The notes: a model not told the origin generated them from the letters alone. A stretch of 64,000 nt of DNA from Oscheius dolichura (GCA_932521035.1 OW051497.1:1302001-1366000); one strand, 5' to 3'. Counted from the stretch's first letter, positions 11,689 to 22,473 are shown. Program-made: numbers and translations.

Positions 11689-14600
11689 TTATCGAATTGA
11701 CCTAAACTTCTTGTTCTTCTTCTTCGACTCTTCCTCTTTCGACGTCTTCTCCTTCTTATTATTCTCCTTCTTATCCGCCTTCTTCTCGGCCTTCTTGTCC
11801 TTTTTCTCCTCGTCCTTCGTCGGCGTCTTTGTCTTTTGTGGATTGGCTTCCACAGGTGGTGCCGGAGATACCGTCATCAGTGATTGCCCGAATAGCGGCT
11901 TCGTATATTTCGACGTCTCCGCGGCTCTTTCATCAGACAGTCTTCCTTCTCGTCACACTTCACCCACGGGCCGTATTTCAGCTTCTCCGCTGGCGCTTAT
12001 TATTCTTTTCGTACCGTGTTGCGCTGAAAGTCCTTGTAAACCAGGTAGACTTTTCTGTTCAAACGGATTCTATCAGTATCCATTTTATTTCCTGAAAGAT
12101 TTTCATTTCTACTGATTTCTACGCGGAAAAAAACAAATTAACCACACTTACTTCGATATCTTTGCAAAGTGTCCAGATCTCCCTGATCAAGTTGGCCAGC
12201 AGCAACCTGAGCTTCGGTATCTGAAATTGGATTTCGATTAACAAGGGTCTGCTTTAACTTTAGGCTGTCTTTTTGACCCAAGACTTATACCATTCGAAAG
12301 CGCGGAAAAAGTTATCATAGGGTCCACTTTTCGAGAAAGCTGGCAGAAATTGTCGAAAATCGACAAAAACGACAGTAATAAAAAGTGAAATGGTGGCCGA
12401 GTGGATAGTGCACTCGGCTATGAATGTCTTGCATTTTTTTCATTTGGAGTGCGATCCTCCATGGGTCAAAAACGTTTTGCCAATATTTTTTAGGTAAGAC
12501 CAGTATGGTTATAAGAAAAACAAATATCTGATCAACTCACGGCTTCCTCTGAGCATTATCCGAAATTGGACTACTCCATGCCACTGCTTGACAATGTGAT
12601 CCGCGAGATGGTGTAGATATGCCAGATTATTCGTTTTAGGATGTAATCGTGGAATTGCTTCGATAACTTCAAATTTGGGCTCCTTCTCTGCAACTGTTAT
12701 CGAGTCTTCTCCATTCTCAGTGGCTGTATCAGCTTTGGCTTCTTTTTTATCTTTTCTCTTCCTGAAGACGAACCACCAAACGGCAAAGCCACCGCCACCA
12801 GCTGCCAGAAGGAGAACGACTCCTATTATGATGATAACCTTGACCAGATTCTCCTGGAGCCAGCCTGGAATAACGTCATTTTCCCGATAAAATGGGTCTC
12901 CTACCGACGGAACTGTCATCTGCCAGGTCATAGAGACAGGTCGACGAGGTCGACCGGCTACAGGTGCCCTGCATGGCGGCCGGGAGGACCTGGCTCAAAT
13001 CCGTCAGCAGGGGATTCTTTTCAATTCTGACCAGCGGTTTGCCATTATCCTTCGAGGAGATATTCGCCATTTTCGGCATTTTCAACATGGCCAGCGTGGG
13101 ATTATTGGCAACGACGAGAGCCGGGGCTGAAAGTAATCAATTCTAGAGGGTTACGGTAGGTTACAGTACCTGTGGAACTGGTAATCGTCGTCAGGGCGGG
13201 AAATTCGAGACTGGGCAGGGTGGTGCCGTTGATGGTCGGCTTCCCGCTGACCGTTTCCAGCTTCTGGATGTCAGCCGCGGTAATACTGCTCCCGATCACC
13301 AGGTCCCCGTCAAAGATTACACAATTCTTCTGCGTCAGCGAGGTACAGATCTTTCCTGAAATGAATCCATTAGTTTTCATTCTGAAGTCGCATCAAATGG
13401 AGCTCTGTAGGCTCCCCTAATTGGCTTTCAAGGTTAAAACGGTCCCAGGCAACTTCTATAGCCCAACAGCTCATCTACAGCTCGGCTACAGAGCTCCATC
13501 CCGCTGTGGTCAAATAAGAAACGAGCAACCAACCGCATTTAGCATTTTTGCCATTTTGATCGTTCGTGACCTTAGGATTTTTCTCCAGGAACGCTGGCGT
13601 ACACAGCTTCGGGTTATTTTTGAGTGTCTGTCCTCCGGTGCAGTCGTTGATGGTCATGTCCAGGAAGTCGACATTCGATAGATCGGTGTCCTCGACAGTG
13701 ATACAGCCTCTAATTTCCTTGAGCTGGCTGAATTTGCTGACGTCCACGTCGTTCTTCAGGCCCTTCAAGATAAGATCGCCGATGATGATCGTGCAGAGAC
13801 GAAGATCCTCAATGTCGGTGACGCCAGCCGTGCCTGTCCTGCACTCGACCGTCGACTTGGTTGGAGAAAGGGCCTTAGAAAGTGTCTTGATCTCCGCCAA
13901 GAGCAGCTTCACATTTCCCGTAATAGTCAGCTCGGCGATCGTGTCCAATTGCGGCAATTCGAGTGTGGTCAGTTCGGCGTTGTCCACAATTTCGAGGTCT
14001 AAAAAAACGTATACAATAGAAAAGATGGCGGTAACATACGGCCCATGGACTTGACAGCGAGATGGTAGTCACCGCACTGTTCTTGATGCTGGTTGTTCCC
14101 GTGGCCGATTTCAGTAGATTCCCATTGCCTGCCAAAGGTCCAGGAGCGAACCATTGCTCGATGGACAGAGGGGCTCCGGTTCCATCTAACGCACTACATC
14201 GGTAGTAGGGGTGGTCTACTTCCGCCTGGAGGGAACAGGTTTTCGCTGAAAAGAGTAGAGTTAAATACAAGATATAAGATATAAGGGTCGCCGACCCTGG
14301 AAGACTAAAAAACTCACTGCAACTGTCGTCCAGTTCAATCGTCACAGGATCTTTGAAGTATTCCTTCACCTTTCCCATTATATCTCCACAGAGGCCCTTG
14401 TTGTTTTTGATCTCCGACGGGTCCTTATTACCACACGTTGCCTTGTCGGTATTAGGTTTCGCGTCAATCTTCGTCACGCCGGTCATGTCCACTCCGGTAA
14501 GGCTCAGACAGCCATCTACGAACGTTATCTCGCCACTTAGAGCTCCTTTGACCAGCTTCAAATCTCCGTTAAATTTCTTGCAAATTTCCAGGATTCCATC

Positions 14601-15174
14601 CACTGGGGTAATGAACACCATCTTGTCTGTGGGATCTTGGAATGTGCACACTGAAAAGGTAGTGTTTAAACTGTTCTTTTAGAATGGGGAAGTCAACAGT
14701 CATCTGACGAACCAACCCAAATAATAACTGACCGTATTGTCCGGCTACTCGTGGCGGCAACATTGTTGGTGCGGGTGCGCGTACGCGTATTCCTGTAGAC
14801 GGTGCAGAAGTAGCAGCAAAGTTGTACAGTAGTAGACCGCCAGAAAAAAGAGGAGAGCACAGGAAGACTGCTGGAGAGAGAATGAATGGCCAGCGGCCGG
14901 CTACTGGATTAAACGAGGGGACACGCAAAAGACCCGACAAAAACTTGTCAACTCGACCGTTTTTTGTTTTTTTTTCAATTTTTTTTCGCTTTGACAACTT
15001 TTTTGGTCTAATCCGGGTAATCCCCCTTTTCTCCCTATAAGAGGTCGCTCCTGAAAAATATGGGCATTCCTTTACTGCGTCGCTGGAGATTGCTCCAAAT
15101 AGAAATTCGAACCTCTCTTGTTCTACTCGTCTTCTGTCTTGCTTTCGTGTGCCGTCTCTAGCCGTGTTAAGCAA
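11689..15174 (-). CDS. receptor L-domain membrane protein, right copy, with a decayed 3' end
   Basis: The mirror image of the left gene: exons 14318-14650, 14051-14245, 13534-13998, 13170-13355 and one starting at 13126 are identical to those in the left arm. It then diverges: the L domain ends (VRIEKNPLLTDLSQVLP, about 12970-13030), and an exon ending at 12541 encodes a membrane span (VIIIIGVVLLLAAGGGG, near 12800-12850) followed by RKRKDKKEAK. To pass from the L domain to this exon a one-base frameshift or an unseen intron is needed near 12953. Further exons at 12152-12220 (TEAQVAAGQLDQGDLD) and from 12091 down follow. Two consecutive in-frame TAA codons near 12000 and one more frame change near 11930 separate these from a lysine-rich tail that ends at 11689. 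The extracellular part is intact. The cytoplasmic tail looks degenerate, or the protein ends early at KVYLVYKDFQRNTVRKE. An open frame continues 15 bases beyond the arm to an ATG at 15174, which the left copy lacks. Confidence 0.65.
12391..12480 (+). other. tRNA-like relic inside an intron
   Basis: Between two exons of the right L-domain gene, the plus strand reads GGTGGCCGAGTGGATAGTGC, a good A box of a tRNA (TGGCCGAGTGG), followed about 50 bases later by a weak B-box-like stretch (GTGCGATCC). No complete cloverleaf forms, so this is a tRNA pseudogene or a tRNA-derived SINE end. Confidence 0.35.
13031..15159. repeat. right arm of the giant inverted duplication
   Basis: Reverse-complement partner of 8751-10879 (coordinate sum 23910), 2,129 bases, with no difference found in the stretches compared. 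The spacer between the arms is 2,151 bases (10880-13030). Inside the spacer a second, diverged inverted similarity is seen (for example 10983-11040 against 12024-12083), with a coordinate sum of about 23066. The 844-base shift equals the segment missing from the left copy. Confidence 0.95.
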
Positions 15175-15546
15175 GTAATCGCCAAAAGAACATCAAAAGT
15201 CGACGGGATCAAATGGGAACAGTTCAGAACATCCACTAGTTTCTGATGGATTGGGACAATAATAAGAAACGTATTTAGTTATGCAATCAACTCTCTGAAT
15301 AAATTCCCCATTTTATTCCAGTCCTAAAACATTCAAGAATTTCTTCAATGACCCCGTCTACCCTCTTCACGAACCAGAGATCAATGTTCATGTTTTCGGA
15401 GAATAAAATTGGTCGCTCTGTCTTGTTGCTGCGGTTGGTGACATTGGGCGGTTGTGGGATTGGTCATTCATTGTCACTATGTTTTCACACTACAACATGC
15501 AAAAGGACTACACAGGGCTAGATGTTTATTGAACTGCCAGGGGGAA
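15160..15546. other. intergenic, no gene seen
   Basis: AT-rich flank between the palindrome and the ShK cluster. No domain, tRNA or repeat recognised. Confidence 0.4.
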
Positions 15547-16023
15547 TTAACAAAATCTGCAGGTGTGAGAGCATTCGATCCGCATAAGAGTTGAATACAT
15601 TGGGTCGTTACAATAATAATGAAGTCTCGGGCAGTCTGAAACTCCAGTGATTGGGTTTATGTGATCGTGACAGAGCATCGGGATAGGTGCTCCATCAGAA
15701 TTACATCTTCCACAAGTTTTTGGACATAAGGCACTCATAAGTAGGTAGTAATTTCCCACATGACAGAAAGCCACAAGACTAGGGCAGTCAGAAGTTCGCG
15801 TATAAGGATTAATCCTGTCCACACAGTGAGAAGCTGGCCCTGTTACAGCTGTTGTTGTACTCGAAATGTTGATTACTGATCCTATTGGGCAGCATTCTTC
15901 GTCAATAGAGACTGTTCCCGTTGGGCAGCCGAATATGTCAGGGGAGAGCGTGGCGTTGTCGGCACAGATTTGGATTTGTGCCGAGATCAACGGCAAGAGA
16001 ATAAAAATCGCAAAGAACTGCAT
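15547..16023 (-). CDS. secreted protein with two ShK domains (intronless)
   Basis: Single exon of 158 residues. It has a clear signal peptide (MQFFAIFILLPLISAQ), then a short spacer with a CC pair (DEECCPIG), then two ShK (SXC) six-cysteine domains: the first begins at HCVDRINPYT and ends CPKTCGRC, the second begins at CHDHINPITG and ends HTCRFC at the stop. ShK domains are small secreted modules related to sea anemone potassium-channel blockers and are common in nematode secretions and surface coats; the role of this protein is not known. A TTTAAA box lies 31-39 bases upstream of the ATG. It is the first member of a minus-strand run of related genes and the only intronless one with two domains. 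Confidence 0.9.
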   Translation of the reverse strand: MQFFAIFILLPLISAQIQICADNATLSPDIFGCPTGTVSIDEECCPIGSVINISSTTTAVTGPASHCVDRINPYTRTSDCPSLVAFCHVGNYYLLMSALCPKTCGRCNSDGAPIPMLCHDHINPITGVSDCPRLHYYCNDPMYSTLMRIECSHTCRFC

Positions 16024-16053
16024 TCCTTATAGATTTTCTCGCGGAGGGGATTC

Positions 16054-16062
16054 GTTTAAAAG
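16054..16062 (-). promoter_or_regulatory. TATA-like box of ShK gene 1
   Basis: CTTTTAAAC on the minus strand, 31-39 bases before the ATG at 16023, the same spacing as in the other ShK genes. Confidence 0.5.
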
Positions 16063-16273
16063 GGTTTGTCACATTGAAGGGGCAGCTGTATTTGGACAGA
16101 CGGGGGACTGTTTATGGTGTTAATCAGCAACTGTCTCGCACAATAACGGCTAAGGGAAATCTTTATGTAGGAAGGATAGATGAAAGACAGACAATACGCA
16201 AAGACAAAATAATGATAAATGAAAGACTGACAAGAAAGACCAATAAGTTAGATATACCGTAGAGAAGAAGCCG

Positions 16274-16915
16274 TTATCCAGAACAGAAACCACATGTGGA
16301 TGGGCATTGGGTACGCATCAGAGTGGTGTAAGCTGAATTGGTACAGAGATTGGAGAGACGGGGGCAATCGGAAGTTCCAGTGGAAGGGTTGGTCAGATCA
16401 ACGCAGGTAGCCGAAGTGCTATTTGTTGAAGTACTTGTCGTGCTTGTACATCTTCCACAGGTACGAGGGCATTGTTGTGTCATTAATGTGCTGTAGACCG
16501 AGTTGTTACAGAGGTAGGCCCTCGAGGCGCAGTCGGAAGTCCCAGTGGTGGGGTTAGTAAGATCCACACAGGATGTAGAGTTGGTCGTAGTGGTGCTGCT
16601 CGTCGAATTGCACCTACCACAAGTTCTTGGACATTGGACAGTCATGAGGGAAAAGTATGTGGCATCGTTACAGAAAGAAGCTCTTGCCGGACAGTCGGAA
16701 GTTCCAGTTCTGGGATTGAGAAGGTCGACACATGTCGAATTGGTTGTAGTAGAGGTGATGAGGCCTGTCGAATTGCAGCAGAGCCCATTTGTTGTGTCGA
16801 CAAATTCTGTTCCAGAGCAGGTTCCGTTTACTACTGGCCCGGTAGACAGAGTAGCGTTGCAGGTCTGAGCGGAGACGCCAGCAAAGAGAATGGAAAAGAT
16901 GAGGAAGGCCAACAT
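16274..16915 (-). CDS. secreted protein with three ShK domains (intronless)
   Basis: Single exon, 213 residues. The start at 16915 is chosen because it opens directly with the signal peptide MLAFLIFSILFAGVSAQ; an upstream in-frame ATG at 16984 lies above the TATA box. After an N-terminal segment with a CC pair (GLCCNS), three ShK domains follow, each of the form CVDL-NP-TGTSDC...CPRTCGRC, separated by Ser/Thr-rich linkers that are likely O-glycosylated. The protein ends TCGFCSG, an ending shared with its neighbours at 19707 and 20712. Extracellular; function unknown. Confidence 0.92.
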   Translation of the reverse strand: MLAFLIFSILFAGVSAQTCNATLSTGPVVNGTCSGTEFVDTTNGLCCNSTGLITSTTTNSTCVDLLNPRTGTSDCPARASFCNDATYFSLMTVQCPRTCGRCNSTSSTTTTNSTSCVDLTNPTTGTSDCASRAYLCNNSVYSTLMTQQCPRTCGRCTSTTSTSTNSTSATCVDLTNPSTGTSDCPRLSNLCTNSAYTTLMRTQCPSTCGFCSG

Positions 16916-16946
16916 GCTTCGAAGTGCCGTTCTTGTGAAAATGAGT

Positions 16947-16955
16947 CCTTTTATA
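16947..16955 (-). promoter_or_regulatory. TATA box of ShK gene 2
   Basis: TATAAAAGG on the minus strand, 32-40 bases before the ATG at 16915, which implies an extremely short 5' leader. Confidence 0.7.
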
Positions 16956-17270
16956 CAGCTTCCAGGGAGGGGACAATGAAACATGTGAGTACATATGTAC
17001 AGAAGTGGCAGGTGTATTGTGCATTATTGCCCGTGGGCATTATTGTTTGTCGGCTATTGTCCGCAAAAGCTTTTTTGCAATGTACAGGGTGACCCAAAAT
17101 TATGGAAACTCGAAGCGCGCGCGAACTGCCCAGTCTCCTCCAAAACACTTCACGAGCGCTGCACTGCTACAGAATGACATCATTTAAAAATCATTGCTTT
17201 AGCCTTGTTCAGTTATCAGTTGGCAACATACTTTTAGTTTACAGATCAACCAATCCTTACGGTTTATGGT

Positions 17271-17874
17271 TCTGGTCTACTTTAGGCGTTCCATCGTCCC
17301 AATGAAACTTTTAGTCGTCCAATGGAATTTTTTCTAAATTTTCATCAGTTTTGGCAATTTATCCGTCTCTAACAAGTAAGAGACCTCTCTATTTTTGTTT
17401 TTTTTCACCCTTATGCATACCTTCCGACATCAATTCCACCTGTTTTCCCTACCGAAGGCAGGCTTAGGCTTAGTAAATGCGGATTTTACTCGTTTGAGGT
17501 AGGAAAGCCCCTGAATTCAGCTACCTTATGAAGTAAATGTTCGTGGGCGTGTTCTCCCTCGACTTCTAGGTGCCCGGGAATATCCCGCAAACGAGTAAAA
17601 TAGGCGTCAACTAAGCCTAAGCCTGCCTTTGGCACAGAAAGTGAGTAGAATTAAAGGGACACCGGCACAGCTTTTCGCGGTTTGCGCTCAGCGCAAATGC
17701 TTGGGGCGCGTTTGCTTTTCATCGGCCAAAAAAATTGCTTTCGAGTTATTTTTCTCAATATTGTGGCATACACTTTTTGTGATTTTTACTACTTTTACTA
17801 ATTAGAACATGCTAATCAATTTAGCAAAAAGAAATATTGCGTCCCATAATGCCATGGGACGCCTAAAGTAGACC
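17271..17874. mobile_element. foldback/MITE-like element with outer inverted ends
   Basis: TCTGGTCTACTTTAGGCG (17271-17288) is repeated in reverse complement at 17857-17876 with about one mismatch, bounding roughly 600 bases with no coding capacity. A second, inner inverted pair (17452-17632) is nested within it. It interrupts the ShK gene run. Upstream, ACAGGGTGACCCAAAATT at about 17088 resembles a Tc1/mariner-type end, but no partner was found. Confidence 0.5.
17452..17632. repeat. 181-base hairpin with TTAGGC-type ends
   Basis: The terminal 22 bases match in inverted orientation with one mismatch, and similarity extends about 50 bases inward (ATTTTACTCGTTTG on one side, CAAACGAGTAAAAT on the other). 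Both ends contain GGCTTAGGCTTAG, that is, two units of the nematode telomere hexamer TTAGGC. Confidence 0.6.
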
Positions 17875-17946
17875 AGATCCCGGCTTATTGGTGATCTAAT
17901 TTGGTTTAAAAGACACCATTACAACAATTGGACTTGGATTTAATGA

Positions 17947-18375
17947 AAAGTAACCCGAATCCGAGGGAAGTCTAATTACACGGTGGCAGTCAGTGATAAA
18001 GAACATCACACCCACTCGAACCAATTGAGGAAAAGAGATGATCCCGCCTCAAGCGAACCTTTGTCCGGCAACTGGTATCCCACAATGTTGCATACCTTTG
18101 ATCTGCACCCCCAGAGAGAAATCGACAAAGGAGAAACCGTAGCACCTGATGCTAGAATTCCCTGCGAGTTCGCTGGGACGGAAGATTCTCTAGAAGGCTC
18201 AACGCATGCCACTCCTCGACAAGAAGAAGGCCTGGACGCCATGACTACTACGCCCGCCGTTTCGCTGTTTTCAGCCACTGTCGCTGCTCCAGTTCCCGAT
18301 GCCATTCCTCGAGAAGAGCCACTACGCCGCACTACCAGGAAGATCAAGAAGCCAAACCGATTAGGATTCAGTTAG
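17947..18375 (+). pseudogene. C-terminal remnant of an LTR-retrotransposon polyprotein
   Basis: The frame is open from about 17947 to the TAG at 18373-18375 and ends with LRRTTRKIKKPNRLGFS, the basic Arg/Pro motif typical of the C-terminus of LTR-element polyproteins after the integrase. It is followed by a perfect polypurine tract and an LTR. No upstream pol domains remain, so the copy is truncated at its 5' side. Whether it is Ty3/gypsy or BEL cannot be told. Confidence 0.6.
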
Positions 18376-18428
18376 TAGTTTCCCCATGTTGTTTCTTTTC
18401 TTTCCGTCTTTCTCTTAAAAAGGGGAGA

Positions 18429-18674
18429 TGTTGAGTCCGCTCAACAGTACCTTTTTCCCTCTTATTTTAGCGCGCACGCAAATGTTACCTGCGTACGTTT
18501 TGACCCTTACGCGCTAATCAGTCTTACTCGTGCCTACGCGCCGAGTGGTTGTTTGAATTGTGATTGTCCTTATATTCCTGTGTGTTTATAAATTGTATTT
18601 GTATTACACTTGTTCTCTTCTTCATTAGAGACTTTATCTTTTGTGTGCCTCATCCATCGAGTTGGGACATAACA
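18429..18674 (+). repeat. LTR of the truncated retrotransposon
   Basis: A polypurine tract (AAAAAGGGGAGA, 18417-18428) is directly followed by TGTTGAGTCCG..., and the segment closes with GGGACATAACA, giving TGTT...AACA ends and a length of 246 bases. A second LTR copy was not seen upstream. Confidence 0.65.
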
Positions 18675-18929
18675 GAAAGAAATTTGAACAGTACGAGAAG
18701 CAGACAGATAACATGCAAAATAAGCACGCTACGGCTATATCTAAAAAAAAACCTTAACTCGCCGTTTCTATAAATTTCAATGGCGTCAAACCGGCTTTTA
18801 ACGAAACTTCGAAGAAGACACGAAGCAGAGAGACTTTGCTGGATTAGTGGCTACACCTCTTGTCCTCTAATTCCCTTCATCCACATGCGGCCAAATCCCG
18901 ATCCAAAGGAAGATCAGCAACTCCTCCAA
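18675..18929. other. short intergenic stretch
   Basis: No gene recognised between the LTR and the macro-domain frame. Confidence 0.4.
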
Positions 18930-19499
18930 TCAAATCCGTCTGACAATTTCATCGCTGACAGCTACAATTTTAACAGTTTCAACTTCTTGCAAGAATGGAC
19001 GTGAAAGTAAGCGAAGACAGCCTGTAGGGGAACAGCTATTCCCTTTTTCTCCTCGTAGTTGTACATAGCTATACCCAGAATCAAAACTGCTTTCTTCTTC
19101 CACCAAGGAGAGACTGTTGTAGTAACAGAGCCGGAGGTGTTGCCTTTGGTTTTGCATGGACTGTCTTATTCTCTGGATAAGCGGAGCGGCACTGTGGGAA
19201 ATTTTCTTGCACTTCTTGAGAAGGAAGGCGTCCGTTGCCACTACTTGTGCCGGTAATACCTCCTTGTTGGGTTGCGCAATTCTAATCTTTTCCATGGTCT
19301 CGTTTATGAATCTGGGTCCACATGCACCTCGGATTACTGCATCGACTCCTCCTCCAGGTAACACCTGGGCATTGGCAGCGTTGTCTATTATATCGGCATC
19401 CACAGCAATGATGCTTTTCATTCCAATTCGGAGACTTTGAATCCTTCTTCCATTCGGGACGGCAATGAGGGGAGTATCTCCTTGAGACCCTGGAAACAA
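18930..19499 (-). CDS. macro-domain (ADP-ribose-binding) protein, possibly decaying
   Basis: One open frame of 189 codons; an acceptor TTTCCAG at about 19490 suggests that the coding exon begins there and that an upstream exon is missing. The N-terminal part has the macro-domain signature: DADIIDNAANAQVLPGGGVD, then AVIRGACGPRF, matching the ADP-ribose-binding loop (D-x-I-x-N-A-A-N...GGGVD-x-A-I...G). These domains bind or hydrolyse ADP-ribose adducts. The C-terminal part keeps CYYNSLSLVEEE and FLQEVETVKIVAVSDE, which fit the family, but the middle (about 19020-19110) reads better in another frame (VLILGIAMYNYEEKKGIAVP). Either the gene carries two compensating frameshifts or the fit is coincidence. 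Confidence 0.6.
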   Translation of the reverse strand: MFPGSQGDTPLIAVPNGRRIQSLRIGMKSIIAVDADIIDNAANAQVLPGGGVDAVIRGACGPRFINETMEKIRIAQPNKEVLPAQVVATDAFLLKKCKKISHSAAPLIQRIRQSMQNQRQHLRLCYYNSLSLVEEESSFDSGYSYVQLRGEKGNSCSPTGCLRLLSRPFLQEVETVKIVAVSDEIVRRI

Positions 19500-19706
19500 C
19501 GCCTATGTATTGTGAGAGAAATCTCGTGGCCTTGTGTTGCTTCCCATTATTTTCATGATACAAAAACCAAACAAATGAGAAAAATGAATTTACTATTCAC
19601 ACAAAATGCACATAAGAGAAACTAGAAACCAGAAAGAATGTGGGAAAGACACGTGAAATAAGATAGTCGGTCTTTGATACTCAGCAGCGCTTGATGCTGG
19701 GTGGAG

Positions 19707-20450
19707 TTATCCAGAGCAGAAACCGCAGGTTAGGGGGCACTGAGTGCGCATCAGGGTACTGTATGCAGCATTGTTGCAGAGGTAGGCAGCTCCCGGGCAG
19801 TCAGAGGTTCCAGTGTTAGGGTTTACCAAGTCGGCACAGGCGCCAGAAACAGTCGACGCGGTGACCGACGAGACCGTTGTGCTACCTGTGGTTCCATTAC
19901 ACCTACCACAAGTTCTTGGGCATTGGACAGTCATAAGATTATAGTAATTGGCGTCATTACAGTAGGAAGCTCTAGCGGGGCAGTCGGACACACCAGTGGT
20001 TGGGTTCAGGAGGTCGACACATCCAGTAGACGAGGTTGTATTGCTTGTACCATTACAACGCCCACATGTGCGTGGACATTGCTGGGTCATCACAGTGAAA
20101 TAAGTAGGGTCGTTACAGTAGGAAGCCCTAGCGGGGCAGTCGGAAACTCCAGTGCGAGGGTTGAGCAGGTCGACGCAGCTGCTGCTAACAACAACGGTCT
20201 GCCCAAGAGCGTTAGTGACAATAATTGTAGCTTGAGTAGTTGCTCCAGCGACTGTAGAGGCGGCAGCTGTTGTAGGAACGGGAGTAGTGAGCAGACCACT
20301 AGGTGGGCAACAGTTTCCTTGAGAATCTTCAACTTGGCCAACTGGGCATGTGGGAATAGCTGGACCCGAGCTTTGGGTAGGATCACAAGTTCCCGTCTGA
20401 GCGTAGACAGAAGTTGCCAAAAGAGAGAAGAAGATGAGGAAGGGACTCAT
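19707..20450 (-). CDS. secreted protein with three ShK domains (intronless)
   Basis: Single exon, 247 residues from the ATG at 20450, which opens with the signal peptide MSPFLIFFSLLATSVYAQ. An N-terminal region with CC (NCCPPSG) and an Ala/Thr/Val-rich linker is followed by three ShK domains of the pattern CVDLLNPRTGVSDCPARASY...CPRTCGRC; the last ends TCGFCSG. Very close in layout to the genes at 16274 and 20712, so a recent tandem paralogue. Extracellular; function unknown. Confidence 0.92.
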   Translation of the reverse strand: MSPFLIFFSLLATSVYAQTGTCDPTQSSGPAIPTCPVGQVEDSQGNCCPPSGLLTTPVPTTAAASTVAGATTQATIIVTNALGQTVVVSSSCVDLLNPRTGVSDCPARASYCNDPTYFTVMTQQCPRTCGRCNGTSNTTSSTGCVDLLNPTTGVSDCPARASYCNDANYYNLMTVQCPRTCGRCNGTTGSTTVSSVTASTVSGACADLVNPNTGTSDCPGAAYLCNNAAYSTLMRTQCPLTCGFCSG

Positions 20451-20478
20451 TGCTGTGATCAAATGGGAGCTATGCACT

Positions 20479-20487
20479 GCTTATATA
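20479..20487 (-). promoter_or_regulatory. TATA box of ShK gene 3
   Basis: TATATAAGC on the minus strand, 29-37 bases before the ATG at 20450. Confidence 0.7.
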
Positions 20488-20711
20488 CTGCTCCCAAGCT
20501 GGGGGTTTACTTATGTAGGCAAATAATGCCACAATGACCAGCTGTGACAACGAGAGGAGGGGAAACACTGTGTCATTATTGTCCACGGACATCATCAACT
20601 CTTCAACAGTGGTGTATCGTAAGTCCTCTTTTTCCTTTAATTCGAAAATATAAACTGTCACGCACGATATGTATCATAAACATAATATTAACCAGCTATT
20701 TATTACAAAAA

Positions 20712-21410
20712 TCAACCAGAACAAAATCCACAGGTAGCGGCGCATTGCTTCTGCATAACCGAAAGATAGTTGGGGTCCGTGCAGAGGGCCTTCTTTGCTT
20801 GACAGTCTGACGAACCCGTCCGTGGATTGACTAAATCCAAACATCCTGTAGAAAGCAAAGCAGAAGACGAAGTAATGCCCATTCCACAGAAACCGCAAGT
20901 TCGAGGGCATTGCGTTTTCATCACTGTGAGATAATTGCTATCGGTACAGAGAGATGTTAGTGAAGGACAGTCCGAAATTCCTCTCTTGGGGTTGATTAAA
21001 TCCACACAGTTTGCGCTCCCAATTTCGGTAGAGCACCTTTGACAGGTTTTTGGGCATTCCTGTGTCATCAGGGTGTAGTAGGTCGGATCACTGCAAAGGG
21101 AACCCCTTTGGGGGCAGTCCGAATTGCCAGTGAAGGGGTTGATCCTATCAACACAGGCAGATAAAGGAATTCCGGTACTTCCAATAATGAAAGTTGTACT
21201 TGCCCCTGTCGTGGTCGAAGCAGCATCCGCTTGTAAAACTGTTCCTACAACAGATCCTTGAGAGCAGCAATCCCCGTCATCAGTAGGGATATCCGTAGTT
21301 TGGGGGCATTGGCCATTCAATTGTGGACCTTGACTGCCCGCACTGAGACAGCTTGTCTGGGCTAGGGACTTAGAAATAAGAAGACTGAAAGCGAGAAGGA
21401 AAATCTGCAT
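20712..21410 (-). CDS. secreted protein with three ShK domains (intronless)
   Basis: Single exon, 232 residues. Signal peptide MQIFLLAFSLLISKSLAQ; an N-terminal module with a CC pair (GDCCSQG); then three ShK domains beginning ACVDRINPFTG, NCVDLINPKRG and GCLDLVNPRTG and ending CPKTCQRC, CPRTCGFC and CAATCGFCSG. The third domain has CAAT where CPRT is usual. Extracellular; function unknown. Confidence 0.92.
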   Translation of the reverse strand: MQIFLLAFSLLISKSLAQTSCLSAGSQGPQLNGQCPQTTDIPTDDGDCCSQGSVVGTVLQADAASTTTGASTTFIIGSTGIPLSACVDRINPFTGNSDCPQRGSLCSDPTYYTLMTQECPKTCQRCSTEIGSANCVDLINPKRGISDCPSLTSLCTDSNYLTVMKTQCPRTCGFCGMGITSSSALLSTGCLDLVNPRTGSSDCQAKKALCTDPNYLSVMQKQCAATCGFCSG

Positions 21411-21437
21411 AACTGTGGGGACAAAGACGAGCAGTTC

Positions 21438-21447
21438 TTATTTATAG
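21438..21447 (-). promoter_or_regulatory. TATA box of ShK gene 4
   Basis: CTATAAATAAG on the minus strand, about 28-37 bases before the ATG at 21410. Confidence 0.7.
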
Positions 21448-21493
21448 GCGAGAGGATTAACACTGGACACAAAGGGCATGCACAGCTGAATAA

Positions 21494-22446
21494 TTAGACT
21501 CTATTAGAGTCGCATGTTGTCAAAATAAGAGAAATGAACTCTTTATTTTCATCACCGAACCCCATAAAAATAAATAAAAGTGTACAGAAATCGATGTCTC
21601 TATGTTGACGGGAAAGGCCGAACTGGATACCGTTGACATTGAGGTTGTTTTGATTTGAGCTAGAACACATGTTACAGGTAGCAGGACATTGGATTCTCAT
21701 CAGATCACGATAGAGTGAGTTGGTGCAGAAGGAGCGGAGGGAGGGACAGTCGGAGATTCATGTATTCGGGTTGACCTGGTCGGCGCAGTTTTCGTTGATA
21801 GAGCTCACAGTAGAGGTGAAGCCATTGACGGAAGTGAAGCCAGCGGCAGCCGTAAAACCGGATCCATTACACCTGCCACACGTCCGAGGTCATTGTTGGG
21901 TCATAAGCTGGGCGTAGTTGGCATCGTTACAAAGGGCTGCTTTCTGAGGACAGTCAGAGGTTCCAGTTCTTGGGTTAATGAGATCCACGCATCCTCCAGC
22001 TCCTACATTCCCTCTGTTTGTAACACTCGAACACCTGTTGCACGTTCGAGGACATTGCTGTGTCATAACACTGTAGTAGGTTGGATCATTACAAAGGCTG
22101 GCTCTAGCCGGGCAGTCAGACACCCCTGTGGGTTGAGCAAGTCCACGCAGTTTCCGGATGCGGTAATACCAATTCCTCCAAACCCTATACCTGCAGTAGA
22201 TCCAAAGTTGTTAAATCTGTTGAAACTGGTGGTTGCTCCCGGAGCAAAGATTGTTGTAGCAGCACCCCCTCCAACAACTTGAACTCCCGTTGTTAGGCAG
22301 CATTGCTCGTCGCTATCGGTGAATACCAGGCCGGGTGGACAAGATCCTGGTGTTAACTGGGGACTTTGTTGATTTGCACTGCCTACACACTGGGTTGCGG
22401 CGTAGGCAGAAGCGAATAAAGTAGAAAAGACGAATAAGCAGAACAT
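21494..22446 (-). pseudogene. ShK-domain gene inactivated by three lesions
   Basis: Starts like its neighbours with a signal peptide (MFCLFVFSTLFASAYA) at 22446 and an N-terminal CC region, then three ShK domains. Lesions: (1) near 22129-22133 the first domain loses four bases in the NP-x-TG segment, which shifts the frame; (2) TGA at 21890-21892 replaces the cysteine codon of QQC|PRTC in the second domain; (3) TGA at 21758-21760 replaces a glycine codon in the third. After the lesions the original frame is still readable to CPATCNMC and runs to 21494, so inactivation is recent. A TATA box is still present. Confidence 0.85.
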
Positions 22447-22473
22447 TGCTCGGTGGATGTTATTGATCACGGG